Source: MAG-121220-bin8 sp002700465 (GTDB taxonomy: Bacteria; Bacteroidota; Bacteroidia; Flavobacteriales; Flavobacteriaceae). Taken from it: a DNA stretch of 64,000 bases. The notes beneath the pieces were generated by a model. That model saw only the letters and a list, made by a program, of their open reading frames with translations, ran no database searches and was not told where the DNA came from. The translations under genes were made by a program, and so were the position numbers. The stretch covers positions 350,122 to 414,121 of the forward strand of contig CALSTO010000002.1 of assembly GCA_943789295.1 (NCBI GenBank), read 5' to 3'. Every line of letters starts with the position of its first letter. Within the stretch, counting starts at the first letter, position 1. Shown here one piece after another: positions 52,523 to 61,721 of this stretch.

Positions 52523-53211
52523 TGATTAACAAAAAACATATTCCTTGCGTAGCAGGATCAACAGGCTTGGTTGGCTCTTTTCTGTTAAAAAATTTATCAA
52601 ACCTTTATCCTAAGGTAATTTCTTTAACAAGAAAAAAAGTAAATTATTCTAACCCTAATATTAAAAATGAAATTATTGATTTTGATAATCTTAATATTGA
52701 AAACGTCCTAAATGAGGTTGATCATTTGTACATTGCTTTAGGAACAACAAGAAAAAAGGCTGGAAGTGCTGAAAATTTTATAAAAGTAGATTACCATTAT
52801 TGCATTAATTTAGCAAGGATTGCAAATAATTGCGGAGTAAAAAGTATTTCTATAGTATCCTCTGTTGGATCAGACCCTAATTCAATTTTTTTATACCCCA
52901 AAACTAAAGGTTTAATTGAAAGAGATATTTCTAAACTTTTATTAAATCATTTAAGTATCGCAAAACCAGGTATAATTTTAGGAAAAAGAAATGAAAGTAG
53001 AGTTGGTGAGAAAATTGGAAAAATTTTATTTTCTTTTATCGATAAGTTTCTTTTTGGACAATTTTCAAAGTATAAAAGTATTTCTGCAAGTAATATTTCT
53101 AAAGCAATGATTTATCAAATTATTAATTCATCAAAAGGAATTAATATTTTGGAATATAATCAGCTTATAAAAAGTTCAAATAGTTTTGATAAACTAGTAA
53201 AACTTGATTGA
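52522..53211 (+). CDS. NAD(P)H-binding oxidoreductase, atypical SDR
   Basis: 229 residues from ATG 52522, the 1-base overlap start; an in-frame extension to 52441 would lie inside glpF and is rejected. The Rossmann motif VAGSTGLVGSFLL, the block VDHLYIALGTTRKKAGSAENFIKVDY and SIVSSVGSDPNS resemble the HTATIP2-like/YwnB-like atypical SDRs. Substrate unknown; it follows the glycerol genes and may be read through from them. Confidence 0.8.
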   Translation: MINKKHIPCVAGSTGLVGSFLLKNLSNLYPKVISLTRKKVNYSNPNIKNEIIDFDNLNIENVLNEVDHLYIALGTTRKKAGSAENFIKVDYHYCINLARIANNCGVKSISIVSSVGSDPNSIFLYPKTKGLIERDISKLLLNHLSIAKPGIILGKRNESRVGEKIGKILFSFIDKFLFGQFSKYKSISASNISKAMIYQIINSSKGINILEYNQLIKSSNSFDKLVKLD

Positions 53212-53221
53212 TAGAATTATT

Positions 53222-53229
53222 TACATTTG
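53222..53229 (+). promoter_or_regulatory. Candidate -7 box of the ABC-F gene
   Basis: TACATTTG is an exact TAnnTTTG match 16 bases before the ABC-F start codon. A TTG 15 bases upstream (53204-53206) could be the -33 element, with a slightly short spacer. Confidence 0.4.
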
Positions 53230-53245
53230 CCAGAAATTTTAGCTA

Positions 53246-55129
53246 ATGTTAAACATACATAACCTTTCTGTTTCTTTTTCTGGGGAATATTTGTTTAAAG
53301 AAATATCATTTAAACTAATATCTGGAGATAGGGTGGGTTTAATTGGTAAAAACGGAGCAGGAAAATCAACCTTATTAAAACTTTTGTCTAAAGAAACTGA
53401 AATGGATTCAGGTTCTATTGCTTATGAGAAAGATTTAAAAATAGGATTTCTTAAACAAGATATTGATTTTGATAAAGGAAGGACTGTTCTAGAGGAAGCC
53501 TATCAAGCATTTAGTGAGATTAAAACTCTTGAACAAAAGCAAAACGAAATTAATACCCAATTAAGCCAGAGAACAGATTATGAAAGTCAGGCTTATTTAG
53601 AATTAATTAATGATTTAAGTGATGTTAATGATAGGTATGAGTTAATCGGAGGGTATAATTATCAAGGACATACCGAAAAGATACTACAAGGTCTTGGTTT
53701 TAAAAGAGAAGATTTTCATAAAAATACAGATACTTTTTCAGGTGGATGGAGAATGAGAATTGAATTAGCTAAACTTTTACTTCAAAGTAATGATTTGTTA
53801 TTACTAGATGAACCTACAAACCATTTAGATATTGAATCAATTATATGGCTTGAAAACTTTCTTAAATCTTTTTTAGGGGCAGTAGTTATTGTTTCGCATG
53901 ATAAAATGTTTTTAAATAATGTAACTAATAGAACTATAGATATTTCCCTTGGAAGAATTTATGATTTTAATAAACCCTACTCAAAATATTTGGTTTTAAG
54001 AGAAGAAATAAAATCTCAACAAATTAGTGCTCAAAAAAATCAGGAAAAACATATTCAGCACACAGAGAAATTAATTCAAAAGTTTAAAGCAAAAGCTTCA
54101 AAAGCTTCAATGGCTCAATCTCTTATTAAGAAAATTGAAAAAATTGATAGAATTGAAGTCGATCAAGATGACAATAGTGTTATGAAATTAAACTTTAATA
54201 TTTCAATAAATCCAGGAAAAGTTGTTACTGAAATCGAAAATTTATCAAAGAACTATGGTGATAACATGGTACTGTCTGATGTAAATTTACTTATTGAAAG
54301 AAAAAGTAAAATTGCATTTGTTGGACAAAATGGACAAGGTAAATCTACTTTAGCTAAAATTATGGTTGGTGAGCTAACTCCATCTTCGGGAAATTCAAAA
54401 TTAGGTCACAACGTTCAAATCGGATATTTTGCTCAAAATCAAGCAGAATATTTAGATGGTTCTAAAACCGTATTGCAAACAATGATAGATTCTGCAAATG
54501 AAACAAATAGATCCAAAGTTAGAGATGTGTTGGGTTCTTTTCTTTTTAAAGGTGACGACGTTGAAAAATATGTAAGAGTTCTCTCTGGAGGTGAAAGAAA
54601 CAGATTAGCACTTGCTAAACTTCTTTTGCAACCTTTTAATGTATTAGTAATGGACGAGCCAACTAATCATTTAGATATTAAATCTAAAAGTGTCTTAAAA
54701 CAAGCGCTTGTTAAATTTGATGGAACTTTAATCTTGGTTTCACATGACAGAGATTTTTTACAAAATCTAACTAATAAAGTGTATGAATTTAAAAGCCAAA
54801 AAATTAAGGAATACTTAGGTGATATTGATTATTACCTAAATCAAAGAAAAATTGAAGATTTTAGAGAAATCGAAAAGAAAGACAAAGTAATAAGTTTAAA
54901 AAAGAATAAAAATATTAATAATTCAAAAGATAGAGAATTAAAAAAAAGGATTAGTAATATTGAAAGTAAAATTTCAAAATTAGAAAACGAAATTTCTGTC
55001 ATCGATAAAGATTTAGAAAATGATTATCAGAAAACAATATCCAGAAACAATTTCTTTTCAAACTATGAAAAGAAAAAATCTGATTTAGATTTACTAATGA
55101 AAAAATGGGAAGAATTAAGTTTGTCCTAA
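53246..55129 (+). CDS. ABC-F family ATPase (ribosome-associated)
   Basis: 627 residues with two ABC cassettes and no membrane helices. Walker A GKNGAGKSTLLKL (about 36-48) and GQNGQGKSTLAK (about 361-372), signatures FSGGWRMRIELAK and LSGGERNRLALAK, and Walker B DLLLLDEPTNHLD and NVLVMDEPTNHLD. The interdomain linker is present, and a C-terminal coiled coil of about 80 residues (DRELKKRISNIESKISKLENE) resembles Uup-type extensions. Such proteins resolve stalled ribosomes or alter ribosome function; a resistance role is not implied. Confidence 0.93.
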   Translation: MLNIHNLSVSFSGEYLFKEISFKLISGDRVGLIGKNGAGKSTLLKLLSKETEMDSGSIAYEKDLKIGFLKQDIDFDKGRTVLEEAYQAFSEIKTLEQKQNEINTQLSQRTDYESQAYLELINDLSDVNDRYELIGGYNYQGHTEKILQGLGFKREDFHKNTDTFSGGWRMRIELAKLLLQSNDLLLLDEPTNHLDIESIIWLENFLKSFLGAVVIVSHDKMFLNNVTNRTIDISLGRIYDFNKPYSKYLVLREEIKSQQISAQKNQEKHIQHTEKLIQKFKAKASKASMAQSLIKKIEKIDRIEVDQDDNSVMKLNFNISINPGKVVTEIENLSKNYGDNMVLSDVNLLIERKSKIAFVGQNGQGKSTLAKIMVGELTPSSGNSKLGHNVQIGYFAQNQAEYLDGSKTVLQTMIDSANETNRSKVRDVLGSFLFKGDDVEKYVRVLSGGERNRLALAKLLLQPFNVLVMDEPTNHLDIKSKSVLKQALVKFDGTLILVSHDRDFLQNLTNKVYEFKSQKIKEYLGDIDYYLNQRKIEDFREIEKKDKVISLKKNKNINNSKDRELKKRISNIESKISKLENEISVIDKDLENDYQKTISRNNFFSNYEKKKSDLDLLMKKWEELSLS

Positions 55130-55164
55130 AATCATTAGCTTTATTGTTGTAGTAATCAAAAAAT

Positions 55165-55788
55165 ATGTGTGAATTAACTAGTGATGAACTTTGGCTTGTT
55201 ATAAGACTTTATGCTTTTGCATTATCTCCTGTTTTTTTGGGACTTTATTATTTAATAACTAAAAATATTTCTTATGATACAGCTGTAATTTTATGTTTAA
55301 CTTTCTTTATTTGTGCGGCTGGATTTGAACTATGGCTGACCTATGGTCTTTTTGATGGTCTTCCGGTTAACCAAAGAAGATCAGATGCTTTAAATTGTGC
55401 TATTCCTCAAGATTTTAATTGGGTTTTAAATTCATTAGGTGATGTTTTTATTGTTTGGATTGGATTATTTATAATTAAGAAAATATTTAATAAAACTATA
55501 GATCCACTAAAAAAATGGAATTGGTCTGTTTTCCTTGTTCTTCTTATTTGGTTTGTGGCACAAAACATTTATGTTGAAGCATTTATTTATCATTTACAAT
55601 TAGGTTCAAGTGGAGATTTATCTTGGGGACCTTTAATGCCTTTAGGTTCTTACTTCAATCCCACTCTTTTTGAAATATTAGGTAGACCTGTTACTTTCCA
55701 ATCTCAATCAACTTGGTTACTCATGACCCCAATAATATATTTTTTAGCAATATATTTAAATAATAAAAACACTAATTCAAATGTTTAA
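55165..55788 (+). CDS. Multi-pass membrane protein of unknown function
   Basis: 207 residues with about five hydrophobic helices (YAFALSPVFLGLYYLI, AVILCLTFFICAAGFELWL, VFIVWIGLFIIKKIF, WSVFLVLLIWFVAQNIYVEAF, LLMTPIIYFLAIYL). Conserved-looking polar blocks are FDGLPVNQRRSDALNCAIPQDFN and HLQLGSSGDLSWGPLMPLG. I do not recognise the family. It overlaps the GH18 gene by 8 bp, so the two are probably coupled. Confidence 0.6.
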   Translation: MCELTSDELWLVIRLYAFALSPVFLGLYYLITKNISYDTAVILCLTFFICAAGFELWLTYGLFDGLPVNQRRSDALNCAIPQDFNWVLNSLGDVFIVWIGLFIIKKIFNKTIDPLKKWNWSVFLVLLIWFVAQNIYVEAFIYHLQLGSSGDLSWGPLMPLGSYFNPTLFEILGRPVTFQSQSTWLLMTPIIYFLAIYLNNKNTNSNV

Positions 55789-56785
55789 GCGTTTATTTTT
55801 TGTTTGTTTTTTAGTATTAATTTCCTGTTCAAAAGATGAAAACATTGAAGATGAAATAATTACAACAGATAAATCAGCAAGGATAGTTGGTTATTTGCCC
55901 TCATATAGATTCGATTTAAACAATAATATTGAATATTGTAAATTAACACATTTAAACCTTGCATTTGCAAACCCAGGTTCAAATGGAAAACTAATAATTA
56001 ATGATTTTAATGATATTGTTGTTAAAGCAAGAAACGATAATAATAATATAAAAATTTATGTTTCTATTGGCGGAGGCTATTTAACAGATGATCAAGCGTC
56101 AATTTGGTCAAATTTAATTGATATTAAAGAAAACAGGCCAACAATAGTTAACGAGATAGTTAGTTTTGTTGAAGATAATAGTTTAGATGGTGTTGATGTT
56201 GATTTAGAATGGCAATATGTTACACCTGGATACAGCCCTTTTGTAATTGAATTAAAAAGTGCTTTATCAGCAAAAGGTAAGGGAATGACAGCTGCGTTAC
56301 CTGGTACAACCAAATTTGATAATATTACAGATGAAGCTTTACAAACTTTTGATTTTATTAATTTAATGGCTTATGACTTTACTGGTCCTTGGAACCCTAC
56401 AGTTTCTGGTCAGCATAGTTCATATAATAATGCTAATCAGTCAATAAATTTTTGGAAAAATAAGGGCATTTCTGCAAATAAATTAACATTAGGAGTTCCT
56501 TTTTATGGCTATGATTTTTCTAATTCTTCAAATGTTACATCTTTCACTTTTGGACAAATGGTTTCTTTAAATAGTTCTTATTCTGAGTTAGACAATGTTG
56601 GATTAAAGTTTTATAACGGACGACCAACAATTAAATCAAAAGTAAAGCTTGCTGGAGAGCAAGTTTCTGGAATTATGATATGGGAGTTAGGTCAAGATTC
56701 TTTTTCTGAATATTCATTGCTTAAAACAATTCATAATGAATATAAAAACCTTGGTTTTAAAACAACTGAACTTTGCCTAGATTAG
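55781..56785 (+). CDS. GH18 family (chitinase-like) lipoprotein
   Basis: 334 residues with lipobox LVLISC (Cys 16). The GH18 TIM barrel shows RIVGYLPSYRF, KIYVSIGGGY (the SxGG motif, about 93-100) and DGVDVDLEW (DxxDxDxE, catalytic Glu about 143), then FINLMAYDFTGPW and late GIMIWELGQD. All catalytic residues are present, so it should cleave a beta-1,4-N-acetylglucosamine-containing or related glycan outside the cell. It ends 2 bases from the convergent kynU. Confidence 0.9.
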   Translation: MFKRLFFVCFLVLISCSKDENIEDEIITTDKSARIVGYLPSYRFDLNNNIEYCKLTHLNLAFANPGSNGKLIINDFNDIVVKARNDNNNIKIYVSIGGGYLTDDQASIWSNLIDIKENRPTIVNEIVSFVEDNSLDGVDVDLEWQYVTPGYSPFVIELKSALSAKGKGMTAALPGTTKFDNITDEALQTFDFINLMAYDFTGPWNPTVSGQHSSYNNANQSINFWKNKGISANKLTLGVPFYGYDFSNSSNVTSFTFGQMVSLNSSYSELDNVGLKFYNGRPTIKSKVKLAGEQVSGIMIWELGQDSFSEYSLLKTIHNEYKNLGFKTTELCLD

Positions 56786-56787
56786 TT

Positions 56788-58053
56788 TTAGGTAACCTCA
56801 GATTTACTATCATCTATTTTTAAATACTCTCTGTTTTCCAAAATATTTTTAATAGCCATAACAGTATCATACAGATCAATAAAACTCACATACAAAGGAG
56901 AAAACCCTAATCTAATGTTGTTTTCTGGTCTATAATCAGGAATTATTTTTTTTCTATTTTCACCGCCGTTTACAAGAAGTTTACAAATCTTCCAAGCTTC
57001 ATTATGTTGAATTGAAATATGTGAACCTCTAAATTTAGATTCAATTGGGGAAGTTATTTTTACATCAAATTTACCTAGCTTATCATTTATAATTTTTATT
57101 AAATATTCTCCTAATTCAATACTTTTATTTCTAATATTTTTTATTCCGGCATCTAACACAAGATCAAGACCTGAATCTATAGGAATTAGAGAAAGTATGG
57201 CAGGAGTACCGGCTTTGAATTTATTTATACCATCACCAGGTTTATATTTATTTTTAAATTCAAATGGTTTTGAATGTCCAAACCATCCTTTTATAGGGTT
57301 TTGTATATGATTCAATAAATCTTTCGATACATATAAGAAAGAGGGGGAACCTGGGCCACCATTTAAAAACTTATAAGTACAGCCAATAGCAACTTTTGTT
57401 TTAGACGCTTTAACATCAATATTTATAACTCCAATTGCATGACTACAGTCCCAAACAATTATACTTTTATTTTTTTCAGCAAATTCATTTAATTCCTTAA
57501 TCGGATAAAGAAATGAATTTTTATAAGTAACAAGACTTAAACAGTAAATTCCAGGGTTTTCTTGTATTGATTTTTTTAAAATGTTAATATCATAGCCTAA
57601 AGTATTGTCGTAATTTATTATTATAATTTCTTTGGTTTCAGTGTGTTCTTTCAATCCTTCAATTATGTAAATATCACTTGGAAAGTTTAGGCAGTCAGTC
57701 ACTAAATTTTTTTTATATTGACCACTGTTTAAAAGAGAAAATAAAATTTTATACAGATTTACTGAAGTTGATTCGCCGATTAAAACTTCTTTATGATCCG
57801 AGTTAATCAGTTTGGACATTTTAAAATTAATTTTTTCAGTCAATTTTAACCAATTGTCATTCCAGCTACGTATTAAGTTTTGGCCCCACTGTTTATCAAT
57901 TACTTCATTTAAATTTTCAATACTTTTAAGTGGAAGTTTTCCTAGAGAATTTCCGTCTAGATATATTTCATTTGAGTTGTTTAAAAACTTTGATTTAAAA
58001 GTTTTTAAATCATCGTTATTGTCTTTTTCTAATGCAATATTTCTTATATCCAT
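56788..58053 (-). CDS. kynU: Kynureninase
   Basis: 421 residues, normal length. PLP enzyme cleaving kynurenine to anthranilate and alanine (or 3-hydroxykynurenine to 3-hydroxyanthranilate). The N-terminal YLDGNSLGKLP and RSWNDNWL are family signatures; the PLP Lys is in CTYKFLNGGPGSP near residue 228, and FKAGTPAILSL follows. Other pathway genes (tryptophan 2,3-dioxygenase, kynurenine monooxygenase) are not in this window. It follows the SGNH hydrolase gene by 2 bases. Confidence 0.94.
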   Translation of the reverse strand: MDIRNIALEKDNNDDLKTFKSKFLNNSNEIYLDGNSLGKLPLKSIENLNEVIDKQWGQNLIRSWNDNWLKLTEKINFKMSKLINSDHKEVLIGESTSVNLYKILFSLLNSGQYKKNLVTDCLNFPSDIYIIEGLKEHTETKEIIIINYDNTLGYDINILKKSIQENPGIYCLSLVTYKNSFLYPIKELNEFAEKNKSIIVWDCSHAIGVINIDVKASKTKVAIGCTYKFLNGGPGSPSFLYVSKDLLNHIQNPIKGWFGHSKPFEFKNKYKPGDGINKFKAGTPAILSLIPIDSGLDLVLDAGIKNIRNKSIELGEYLIKIINDKLGKFDVKITSPIESKFRGSHISIQHNEAWKICKLLVNGGENRKKIIPDYRPENNIRLGFSPLYVSFIDLYDTVMAIKNILENREYLKIDDSKSEVT

Positions 58054-58055
58054 TT

Positions 58056-58700
58056 TTAAAAATTTTTAAAGTAAGGTTTGATGATTTTAACCCATTGTTT
58101 ATACATTTTTTTACTTGGATGTAATCCGTCTTCAGCTATTAACGAATTGTCATTTAAAGCCTTTCTAGATATTTCTGTAATATTAAAAAATGTAATATTA
58201 TTTTTTATGCATTCATCATAAATTACTTTATTGAAAGCATTAATTTCCTTAGTAATTACAGCCCTGTCTCTGCCTTTTGCAAACGGAGTTACTCCCCAAT
58301 CAGGAATAGATACAACAATAACTCTTTCTTTAATGAGATTAGTATATTCAATAGATTTATTTAATAGTAGAACAAAGTCTTGTTTGAATTTTTCAATACT
58401 TCTCCCTCTGTATTGATTATTAACTCCTATTAATAATGATACAAAGTCAAAGTTTTTATTAAATTTTATTTTATTTAAAGTGTCGATTAATTGATCCGTG
58501 GTCCATCCTGATTTTGCAATGATAATTGGTTCTTCTAATTTATTTTTTAATGAGCTAGATAATTGTACTGGCCACCTTTCAGATTCTTTAACGCTTTCTC
58601 CAATAGTATAACTATCTCCCAAAGCTAAATATGAATAATTATTTTTTTGACTAAACGATATTAAAGGAATTGTTAAAATTAATAATAAGAATTTTTTCAT
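58056..58700 (-). CDS. SGNH/GDSL hydrolase, exported
   Basis: 214 residues with signal peptide (ISFSQ, about 17). Block I YLALGDSYTIGE carries the catalytic Ser, LLIGVNNQYRGRS is block III (Asn), and EDGLHPSKKMYKQW is block V with Asp and His. Probably an exported esterase, for example a carbohydrate acetyl esterase. It sits between kynU and the GHL10 gene on the - strand; the glycosidase neighbours favour the sugar-esterase reading. Confidence 0.85.
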   Translation of the reverse strand: MKKFLLLILTIPLISFSQKNNYSYLALGDSYTIGESVKESERWPVQLSSSLKNKLEEPIIIAKSGWTTDQLIDTLNKIKFNKNFDFVSLLIGVNNQYRGRSIEKFKQDFVLLLNKSIEYTNLIKERVIVVSIPDWGVTPFAKGRDRAVITKEINAFNKVIYDECIKNNITFFNITEISRKALNDNSLIAEDGLHPSKKMYKQWVKIIKPYFKNF

Positions 58701-58711
58701 TAAATCTAGTA

Positions 58712-59722
58712 TTACTTTGAATTTTTCAAGTTAACAAGAAATGACTTCTGTTCATCATTTAGTCCATCTGCTGTAAAAATAGAAATACCGCTAGCTCCAT
58801 TTTCTTTTGAAATATTATAGGCTTTTTCAAAATCACCAGGGTTTTTTAATGCCCCACTATAAAGCCCAGAATGAATAGGAAAGTCTACATCACTAACACC
58901 TTGTTTGGTTGCAAATCCTATCCAATTAATATTTTCTCTATAAAAATTATTATATAGCATTGGATATGCTGAATCTAAGTTCCAATTGTCCCACGCTTGT
59001 CTTACCATTTGCCTAGACATCTCAGGAAAAGGGAATACAGCTGCACTAACTTTTTTATTTTTTTTGTGTGCTATATCTACAATTTCATTTACTAAACTAG
59101 TTATGGCATTTAATCTAAATTGTCTCCATTCGTTAGACAGTTCAGGATTTTTTAATTCTAACGGATCTTTATCAAATATTTCTTTAAATTTTTTTCTTGC
59201 AATAGGGTGATATCCGTAATCATATTCAGGAAGTTCTGTTTCTTGTATGATGTTATATTTTGGTTGTAAATCTGCACCCAAAATAACATCTGGATATCTT
59301 ACATAATCTAAATGAACTGAAGCAAGACCATCGACTTCCATTAATTTTTTTGCATTATTTATAATATGATTTCTTGCATCAGGATGAAATGGACTTAGCC
59401 ATTGATAATAATTTACGTATGCTCTATAATCTAAAGAATTATCTCCATTTCTATTAACTTGATACCAGTCTGGGTTTTTATTTGCAATTGTGTCTCCAGG
59501 TCTATTTACTGTCCACATCCATCCGTGAATTTTAATTTTTTTCTTATTAGCTATTGGAATAATTTTTCTTAATACTTCTGGAGATCCACTAATTAAAATC
59601 TCTGTTATACCTAAGGAATCGTAATAATTAATTTTTTTCTCCCAATTTTTTTTAATGAATTCTTTACCAGCTCCAGTCCAAGTGCTTATAGTAAAAGTAT
59701 TTTTTTTGATTTCATTATTCAC
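58712..59722 (-). CDS. GHL10-type glycoside hydrolase-like protein, export signal lost by frameshift
   Basis: 336 residues as read from a GTG at 59722. The protein has a TIM-barrel pattern of the glycosyl-hydrolase-like GHL10 family: WTVNRPGDTIANKNPDWYQ, LSPFHPDARNHIINN, VDGLASVHLDYVRYPD with acidic residues at strand ends, and AVFPFPEMSRQ. These enzymes act on extracellular glycans, yet this frame has no signal peptide. A lipoprotein signal lies just upstream one base out of frame. So the gene is either frameshifted or an assembly error is present. Confidence 0.7.
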   Translation of the reverse strand: MNNEIKKNTFTISTWTGAGKEFIKKNWEKKINYYDSLGITEILISGSPEVLRKIIPIANKKKIKIHGWMWTVNRPGDTIANKNPDWYQVNRNGDNSLDYRAYVNYYQWLSPFHPDARNHIINNAKKLMEVDGLASVHLDYVRYPDVILGADLQPKYNIIQETELPEYDYGYHPIARKKFKEIFDKDPLELKNPELSNEWRQFRLNAITSLVNEIVDIAHKKNKKVSAAVFPFPEMSRQMVRQAWDNWNLDSAYPMLYNNFYRENINWIGFATKQGVSDVDFPIHSGLYSGALKNPGDFEKAYNISKENGASGISIFTADGLNDEQKSFLVNLKNSK

Positions 59723-59768
59723 AATTAACTAATAAAATTGAAATAGTTAGTAGAATAAGTTTCTTCAT
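59715..59768 (-). pseudogene. Out-of-frame lipoprotein signal peptide of the GHL10 gene
   Basis: From ATG 59768 the - strand reads MKKLILLTISILLVNCE and then TAA. This is a classic lipoprotein signal with Cys at position 16, seven bases after the stop of the upstream CBM9 gene. The next gene's mature part starts 1 base out of frame at 59719; removing one base would fuse the two as ..LVNC-NNEIKK.., so one gene has likely been split. Confidence 0.65.
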
Positions 59769-59774
59769 AATATT

Positions 59775-60842
59775 TTATATTTTAATTTTTCCTGTTTCAT
59801 TAATGGAAAATTTATTAATTCCATCAATGACATATAAAGTAAAACCATTTTCCGTTTTTAGAAAATTACATGAAATTTTTCTATTATTAAATTCTTTTAT
59901 TTCAAGATTTATTAAAATTTCAGGCTTTAACTTTTTTAAATATTTTAAACTTCCAAAAGACACTTCCCTAAATAATGCATAAAGAATTTGTTTTGGAATC
60001 TCTTCTTCCGGAATTGTATAATTATAATTATTCTCGGAAAAAATTAAATAACCCCAATTTTCAGGAAGATGCATATTTACAGTCCCTTGCTGAGACCAAA
60101 CCCAATTGTATTCTGGGAGGTATTTATCATTTATTTTTTTTCTAAAGTATTTTTCGTTTTTTAATTCATAATCCCAATTTACTCTTGAAAAGTTTATCCT
60201 CCAAACGTCTCCTATTTTTGGATTATCATAATCTAAAGTTGTTTTTAATTGAGATATTTTATCTAAAGGAATGGCCATCTCAACAGTCCAGAAATTATCA
60301 ACATCATTAGGATTATTAATTGTTCCATTTATGTTTACTGCTGATTTCAATCCTTCAATATTCCAACTGTTATCTGCCTTTCCTTTTAATCGGTATGGCC
60401 TGTTTAGGTATAAGTCCCAAACTGTGCCTAAAGCATTTATTTCTATTTCTCCATAACTAAAAACATGATTGTTTGGGTTAATAAATACTTCAAAATCATT
60501 ATTGTAGAAAATTACATCATCTCTTTCAGTTATATCTCCCCAAATGTGATTTTCAAATAATTTAGCAAAGACATAGAGATAATTTTTATCCCACAGTAAC
60601 TTTACATTTGTTTTTTGAGTTGGGGTCTTTAACCCTTCTATATCAATAAAATCATCACTGTACTTAGCCTGATTCCATACCTTTTCATTATCCATCCCAT
60701 CAATTAGAATAGGATCTGATGTTTTACTTACCACATAATGTTTGGGTATAATTATTTTTTCATTCAAATCAACTTCAATTGTTTGACCTGTTTCACATCC
60801 AAAAAACAATAGTGACAGAATGAATAAAAAATATATTCTCAT
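59775..60842 (-). CDS. CBM9-like carbohydrate-binding lipoprotein
   Basis: 355 residues with lipobox LLFFGC (Cys about 16). The carbohydrate-binding family 9-like domain is evident in DPILIDGMDNEKVWNQA, TNVKLLWDKNYLYVFAKL, NNDFEVFINPNN and FWTVEMAIPLDKI. A C-terminal part of about 100 residues of unknown type follows. It would bind sugars at the cell surface. First gene of the - strand set CBM9, GHL10, SGNH, kynU. Confidence 0.82.
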   Translation of the reverse strand: MRIYFLFILSLLFFGCETGQTIEVDLNEKIIIPKHYVVSKTSDPILIDGMDNEKVWNQAKYSDDFIDIEGLKTPTQKTNVKLLWDKNYLYVFAKLFENHIWGDITERDDVIFYNNDFEVFINPNNHVFSYGEIEINALGTVWDLYLNRPYRLKGKADNSWNIEGLKSAVNINGTINNPNDVDNFWTVEMAIPLDKISQLKTTLDYDNPKIGDVWRINFSRVNWDYELKNEKYFRKKINDKYLPEYNWVWSQQGTVNMHLPENWGYLIFSENNYNYTIPEEEIPKQILYALFREVSFGSLKYLKKLKPEILINLEIKEFNNRKISCNFLKTENGFTLYVIDGINKFSINETGKIKI

Positions 60843-60898
60843 TTAATTAAAAATTTAAATATGTATTAGTAATTTAAAGTTATTAAATATTGCTAATT

Positions 60899-61657
60899 AT
60901 GAGAATCTTTCTTTTTATTTATTTTTTACTAACAAGTTTAGTTTCTGATGAAATAAAAGTAATTTCTTATAATATAAGATATAATAATCCTAACGATGGT
61001 AAAGATATTTGGGAAAATAGAAGAAATACTATCGTTGATTTTGTAAATAAGGAAAGTCCTGACTTTTTAGGTTTACAAGAAGTTAATCATTCACAACTAT
61101 TGTTTTTAAATTCAAAACTATCAAATTATTCATTTGTTGGCGTAGGTCGAGATGACGGCAAAACAAAAGGAGAGTATAGTCCTGTTTATTATAACAAATA
61201 TTTATTTGAATTAATAAAATCAGACACTTTTTGGCTTTCTTCTACACCAAGTAAAATTTCAATTGGATGGGATGCTTCAATGGAAAGAATTTGTACATAC
61301 GGACTATTTAAGAGTAAAGCGAATGATAAAGTAATATGGGTTTTTAATACTCATTTTGATCATATTGGTGATAAAGCAAGAGAACAATCGGCTGATCTTA
61401 TTATCAGTATGATAAATAAATTAACAAAACCAGAAGACCATATAATTATTACAGGAGATTTTAATTTATCAGATAATTCAAAACCAATAGTAAATCTTCA
61501 AAGTAATTTTAATGATACTAATAAATTTCTGAAAAAGACAGATAAGACCTACGGAACATTTAATAATTTTAAATTAAATTTTATTTCAAAAAATAGAATT
61601 GATTATGTTTTTGAAAAGAACTTTAAACTTATTAGATTCAAGGCACGTTTTCGTTAA
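60899..61657 (+). CDS. Endonuclease/exonuclease/phosphatase family protein, C terminus shifted out of frame
   Basis: As read, 252 residues from ATG 60899 with a signal peptide. The DNase I-like fold has ISYNIRYNNPNDG, LGLQEVNH (catalytic Glu), FNTHFDHIGDKAR and IITGDFNLSDN. The essential SDH motif at the C terminus is missing because the frame ends early at 61655. The following sequence supplies it in another frame, so the gene carries a one-base frameshift near 61640-61643. Without it the enzyme should be inactive. Confidence 0.78.
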   Translation: MRIFLFIYFLLTSLVSDEIKVISYNIRYNNPNDGKDIWENRRNTIVDFVNKESPDFLGLQEVNHSQLLFLNSKLSNYSFVGVGRDDGKTKGEYSPVYYNKYLFELIKSDTFWLSSTPSKISIGWDASMERICTYGLFKSKANDKVIWVFNTHFDHIGDKAREQSADLIISMINKLTKPEDHIIITGDFNLSDNSKPIVNLQSNFNDTNKFLKKTDKTYGTFNNFKLNFISKNRIDYVFEKNFKLIRFKARFR

Positions 61658-61718
61658 AACCCCAGAGGGTCGTTGGGCTTCAGATCATAATCCTATTATT
61701 GCTAAACTTAAATTTTAA
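61644..61718 (+). pseudogene. Displaced C-terminal end of the phosphatase-family gene
   Basis: Read one base later than the upstream frame, 24 codons encode HVFVKTPEGRW then ASDHNPIIAKLKF and a stop. SDHNP is the catalytic His motif that ends this family. Deleting one G from the AAGGCAC at 61640-61646 restores a single open frame of normal length ending 3 bases before the isoaspartyl peptidase gene. Confidence 0.75.
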
Positions 61719-61721
61719 AGA

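Noticed and set aside
53246..55129. ABC-F gene as an antibiotic resistance determinant
   Set aside because: The long C-terminal coiled coil and housekeeping setting fit Uup-type proteins; nothing indicates a resistance subfamily.
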